NCBI GenBank assembly: GCA_036794395.1
Contig: DAIRGS010000052.1
Location: forward strand, 1-31,228
DNA from: DASXMX01 sp036794395
Lineage (GTDB): Bacteria; Planctomycetota; Phycisphaerae; Tepidisphaerales; Tepidisphaeraceae
Direction of reading: 5' to 3'
DNA length: 31,228 nucleotides
Shown here piece after piece: positions 31,001 to 31,228 of this stretch. The notes below the pieces were generated by a model. That model searched no databases. It saw only the letters and a list, made by a program, of their open reading frames with translations, and had not been told where the DNA came from. How positions within the stretch are numbered: the stretch's first letter is position 1; each line of letters begins with the position of its first letter. The translations under genes and the position numbers were made by a program.

Positions 31001-31228
31001 GAAACTTTATGGTGGATCATGGAACATTTTAGCGTTCCACGCTGCGAACGCTCTATCGCGGCAATCCCAATTTTTCTTATCCGGGCGAGACCCGGCCCTT
31101 TAGAGCGATCGGCCTTGCCTCCCACCCTCCGCTGTGCTTTGCGACCTCAACCTCACTTGACTCAACATCGCCACTAGGCCTTAAACAAGCGAATCCCCCG
31201 CCGTCTTGAGCGGGGTGGGCGGAAGCGT
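31001..31228. other. Window end, no gene seen
   Basis: No convincing reading frame. The sequence holds a promoter-side spacer of the small membrane protein and ends in GC-rich text (CCGCCGTCTTGAGCGGGGTG near 31198) of unknown meaning. Confidence 0.5.

Noticed and set aside
1..31228. tRNA, rRNA and known riboswitches
   Set aside because: I scanned the spacers by eye and saw no cloverleaf, rRNA or clear riboswitch consensus; a covariance-model search would be decisive.

Overview
The window looks like a chromosomal segment of a planctomycete, probably from the Phycisphaerae side of the phylum (inference). The evidence is a planctomycete cytochrome c/DUF1549/DUF1553 protein coupled to a DUF1501 protein, a large membrane-bound Ser/Thr kinase with a TPR-like tail, moderately high GC, many secreted proteins of unknown function, and intergenic spacers full of palindromic repeats. 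I see no phage, plasmid, CRISPR, rRNA or tRNA genes. One 10-base run of N marks an assembly gap at 3861-3870.

Layout. 1-1.0 kb: the end of a dispersed repeat and a tail-anchored protein. 1.0-3.6 kb: rsmE converging on a secreted 589-residue protein. 3.6-5.2 kb: a gene-free stretch with the gap, then moaA. 5.2-8.7 kb, minus strand: an iron-uptake block feoA-feoB-FeoB-associated Cys-rich peptide, followed by a DUF433/DUF5615 toxin-antitoxin pair whose toxin frame is broken. 9.0-10.7 kb: pheS and a membrane protein. 10.7-11.4 kb: a HigBA-type toxin-antitoxin pair with a palindromic operator candidate. 11.4-11.8 kb: a small transcription unit with promoter, mini-ORF and terminator. 11.8-14.1 kb: DUF1015 protein and divergent ispH. 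14.3-19.1 kb: a dTDP-L-rhamnose cluster (rmlC-like, rmlA, rmlB, membrane protein, GNAT, rmlD), with long inverted repeats on both sides of rmlA. 19.1-21.0 kb: a MITE-like repeat, a secreted metallo-beta-lactamase-fold protein and a secreted rhodanese. 21.1-25.0 kb: the DUF1501 / cytochrome c-DUF1549-DUF1553 pair. 25.2-28.8 kb: the kinase, then two tandem paralogues of a family I do not recognise. 28.9-31.0 kb: a GT71-like glycosyltransferase, a sulfotransferase-like protein and a small membrane protein.

How the genes work together. FeoA, FeoB and the Cys-rich peptide form a ferrous-iron transporter. The four Rml proteins make dTDP-L-rhamnose for cell-surface glycans, and the glycosyltransferase/sulfotransferase pair plausibly also decorates surface glycans. 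RsmE, PheS, IspH and MoaA are housekeeping enzymes scattered singly. The most novel-looking content is the tandem pair at 28048-28836, which share an identical nine-residue N-terminal segment and an ungapped four-cysteine core. The small unit at about 11.44-11.71 kb and the layered repeat landscape come next.
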